From the NCBI GenBank assembly GCA_964564785.1, contig CAZMCT010000152.1, forward strand, positions 1-7,359: DNA of 7,359 nt, written 5' to 3'. The notes beneath the pieces are model-generated. The model worked only from the letters and a program-made list of their open reading frames with translations. It was not told the origin of the DNA and did no database searches. The position numbers were made by a program, and so were the translations under genes. Source of the DNA: CAZMCT01 sp964564785 (GTDB taxonomy: Bacteria > Planctomycetota > Phycisphaerae > UBA1845 > Fen-1342). Below, in pieces: positions 5,332-7,359 of the stretch; the first letter of the stretch is position 1; each line of letters opens with the position of its first letter.

Positions 5332-7152
5332 TCACTGTCCCGCTTCGAACACGAACTGCCGATACAGCCCCGCGTAGCGCCCGCCCGCCGCCAACAATTC
5401 CGCGTGCGTGCCGCGCTCGACAATCCGGCCGGCTTCGAGAACCAGGATGCAGTCGGCCCCCACGACCGTGCTGAGGCGGTGGGCGACCACGAACGTCGTG
5501 CGGCCCTGGAGCAGCCGCTCGAGCGAACGCTGCACCGCCAGCTCGGTGACCGAGTCCACCGAGCTGGTCGCCTCGTCCAGCAGGAACAGCCGCGGGTCGG
5601 CCAAGTACGCCCGCGTGAAGCAGATGAGCTGCCGCTGGCCGATCGACATGTTGGCCCCGCGCTCGCCCACCTCCGTTGCCAACCCCTTCGGCAGGGCCGC
5701 GATCGCATCCCACGAGCCGAGCGCCTTCGCGGCCGCAATCACTTCGTCGCGCCGCACCCACGGGCGGGCGTAGCGGATGTTGTCGAGCACCGTGCCGGTG
5801 AACAGGAAGTTCGCCTGCAGCACGAGCCCCATCTGCCGGTGCAGCGAGTCGCCGGTCACGTGCCGGATATCGTGCCCGTCGACCAGGATCCGCCCGGCCT
5901 GCGGCTGATAGAACCGCGCCAGCAGCGAGATGATCGTGCTCTTGCCGCTGCCGGTCGCGCCCACCAGCGCCACCGTCTGCCCCGGCCGGGCCTCGAAATC
6001 CACCTCGTGCAGCACCGGCCGGGCCGGGTCGTACCCGAACGTGACCCGCTCGAAGCGGACGTGGCCGACGATCCGCGGCAGCGGCCGCGCGTCGGGCAGA
6101 TCACGGACGTCGGCCTCGAGATCGAGCAGGTTGAAGACGCGTTCGGCCCCGGCCATGGCCATCATGAGCTGGTTGTGGAAGTTGCCGAACGTCAGGATCG
6201 GCCCCATGAACAAGTCCCAATAGAGGAACGCGGCCACGACCGCGCCGACGCCTTGGACGGCGCCGGTGCTGGCGAGGTAGCCGCCGTAGAGCAGGATGAT
6301 CGCCCGCCCCACGAACCCGATGAGCTGTAGCGAGGGCTGGTACACGCCGTTGATCCGCGCCGCCCGCACGCAGTTGGCCGTGTTGGTGGCCTGGAGCGTG
6401 TTGAACACGTTCAGGTTCCACGACTGCCGGTGGAACGCGGTGACCACCCGCACGCCGGTGATGTTCTCGGCCAGGTTGGTCGAGACCCGCGTCCAGCCCT
6501 CCAGCGCCACCTGCCACGCGAGGCTGATGCGGCGACGGAAGTACCAGTTCACCCCGTACAGCACCGGCGCCAGCCACGCCACCGCCAGGAACAGCCGCGG
6601 CTCCGTCCGCAGCAGCATCCCGCCCGCGACCAGCATGATCAGCAGGTTCTTCAGCACCGTGCTGATCCCCCACACGTTCACATCCCGCATCGCGTTGATG
6701 TCGCTCGTGCAGCGGCTCATGATCCGGCCGAGCTTCGTCCGGTCGAAGTAGCTCATCGACAGCCGTTGCAACTGCCGGAACACCGCCCGCCGAAAATCGA
6801 ACTGCACCTTCTCCCCCGCGGCCGTCATCAGGATGATCTCGAACCGCTGGAGCACCACCGCCGTGCCCAGCAGCACCGCCCACAGCCCCACCAGCAACCC
6901 CAGGTGTCGCAGGGCCCCCGCCTCCGTCGGCATCGGGCTCAGCGTGCCCCCCGCGTAGCCCGTCGTCCAGTTGATGATCGCCCGCATGAACTGCGGCGAC
7001 TGCATCTCCAGCACCACCATGATCACGCCGAGGGCGATCCCCCCGGCGTACGTCCACCGGTACGGCCGCAGCCACCCCAACAGCCGTCGAATGAGCCGCC
7101 CGTCGATCGGACGGTAGTTCGGCTCTTCGTCCGTCGTCGGTACCAGCGGCAT
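5332..7152 (-). CDS. ABC exporter half-transporter, MsbA/multidrug type (fused membrane and ATPase domains)
   Basis: From the ATG at 7152 the product is 606 residues, the normal size of an ABCB/MsbA-type half-transporter that works as a dimer in the inner membrane. Residues 15-335 form the membrane domain, with six helices at about 35-50, 82-103, 163-181, 186-204, 274-292 and 301-320 and the typical SYFDRTKLGRIMSRCTSDIN coupling segment (134-153). Residues 362-606 are the ATPase: A-loop Tyr374, Walker A GATGSGKST (398-406), Q-loop Gln446, signature MSIGQ (502-506), Walker B LFLLDE (522-527) with catalytic Glu527, D-loop SSVD (530-533) and H-loop His558. All ATPase residues are intact, so it could act as a homodimer. 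The signature is MSIGQ rather than LSGGQ. Substrate is unknown: lipid, peptide or drug export are all possible. An alternative GTG start at 7221 would add 23 residues; it has GGAG five bases upstream and follows the previous stop by two bases, whereas the ATG lacks a ribosome binding site. Confidence 0.93.
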   Translation of the reverse strand: MPLVPTTDEEPNYRPIDGRLIRRLLGWLRPYRWTYAGGIALGVIMVVLEMQSPQFMRAIINWTTGYAGGTLSPMPTEAGALRHLGLLVGLWAVLLGTAVVLQRFEIILMTAAGEKVQFDFRRAVFRQLQRLSMSYFDRTKLGRIMSRCTSDINAMRDVNVWGISTVLKNLLIMLVAGGMLLRTEPRLFLAVAWLAPVLYGVNWYFRRRISLAWQVALEGWTRVSTNLAENITGVRVVTAFHRQSWNLNVFNTLQATNTANCVRAARINGVYQPSLQLIGFVGRAIILLYGGYLASTGAVQGVGAVVAAFLYWDLFMGPILTFGNFHNQLMMAMAGAERVFNLLDLEADVRDLPDARPLPRIVGHVRFERVTFGYDPARPVLHEVDFEARPGQTVALVGATGSGKSTIISLLARFYQPQAGRILVDGHDIRHVTGDSLHRQMGLVLQANFLFTGTVLDNIRYARPWVRRDEVIAAAKALGSWDAIAALPKGLATEVGERGANMSIGQRQLICFTRAYLADPRLFLLDEATSSVDSVTELAVQRSLERLLQGRTTFVVAHRLSTVVGADCILVLEAGRIVERGTHAELLAAGGRYAGLYRQFVFEAGQ

Positions 7153-7223
7153 CGGCCGGGCCGCGGAAACCGGCCCCGGTGGGCGGAAAGGGCGGACCAG
7201 CCGCGTCAACGTGCCCCGCACGG

Positions 7224-7359
7224 CTACTCCAGCGCGTTCACGTGCGCCGCCAGCCCCGTCAACTCGTCGTAGAAACGCTCGAAGACCGGAAAATCGACCG
7301 GCCCGGCCTGCCGTGTCACGCCCTCGAGCGCCGGCAGCGGGCGCCGGCACACCTCGGCC
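7224..7359 (-). CDS. Unrecognised protein, C-terminal 44 residues (5' end outside window)
   Basis: A minus-strand frame is open from the right edge to a TAG at 7224-7226. It encodes 44 residues that look like ordinary globular protein (for example PVDFPVFERFYDELTGLAAH), with the C- and G-rich third positions of its neighbours. I do not recognise the family. Its stop lies 71 bases before the ATG of the ABC exporter, or two bases before the alternative GTG at 7221, so the two may be co-transcribed. This reading competes with an N-terminal extension of the exporter frame through the same bases, which is Ala/Gly/Arg-rich and not transporter-like; I prefer the separate gene. Confidence 0.6.
   Translation of the reverse strand, partial: AEVCRRPLPALEGVTRQAGPVDFPVFERFYDELTGLAAHVNALE

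Noticed and set aside
5185..7272. Plus-strand frames antisense to the ABC exporter (5185-6330 and 6430-7272)
   Set aside because: Products are rich in His, Arg, Gln and Pro with no recognisable domain; the exporter on the minus strand is unmistakable.
7224..7350. N-terminal extension of the ABC exporter to an ATG at 7350
   Set aside because: The added residues are Ala/Gly/Arg-rich low complexity, and another frame on the same strand looks like the end of a real upstream gene.

Overview
The window is a GC-rich stretch of bacterial chromosome, most likely from a member of the Planctomycetota (Phycisphaerae or a close relative). The main evidence is the secreted protein at 1389-3008. It joins pre-peptidase-C-terminal-like domains, a GACC...C...GG.W cysteine module and a C-terminal pair of D-x-N-x-D-G calcium loops ending in DIN.FV.LLA, a combination I associate with that phylum. 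This assignment is from memory of family style, not from a search.

Layout. Bases 1-797, plus strand: the 3' end of a conserved hypothetical gene, overlapping by ATGA a small gene for a coiled-coil protein with two membrane segments. All else is on the minus strand. Read in the direction of transcription, from the right edge, it holds: the last 44 codons of an unrecognised gene (7224-7359); an MsbA-type ABC exporter (5332-7152); a 328-base intergenic stretch with a degenerate GGGATT-like repeat and a promoter candidate; a geranylgeranyl-reductase-like FAD oxidoreductase (3906-5003); peptide deformylase (3156-3686); the secreted dockerin-like protein (1389-3008); and a single-domain STAS protein (926-1261). 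Plus- and minus-strand genes converge at about 798-925.

The minus-strand genes are spaced by 71 to about 330 bases, several have their own promoter-like -10 box, and their functions differ (export, isoprenoid or flavin chemistry, N-terminal protein maturation, cell surface, signalling). They look like neighbours under separate control rather than one pathway. Only the plus-strand pair at the left edge is tightly coupled.

I found no CRISPR array, tRNA, rRNA, insertion sequence, toxin-antitoxin pair or phage gene. I see no convincing undescribed system. The points most worth a second look are the architecture of the secreted protein, the coupled pair of hypothetical genes at the left edge, and the same TACAAT -10 box upstream of two genes. 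Many long open frames on the opposite strands (for example 906-3728 plus) are GC-bias artefacts.
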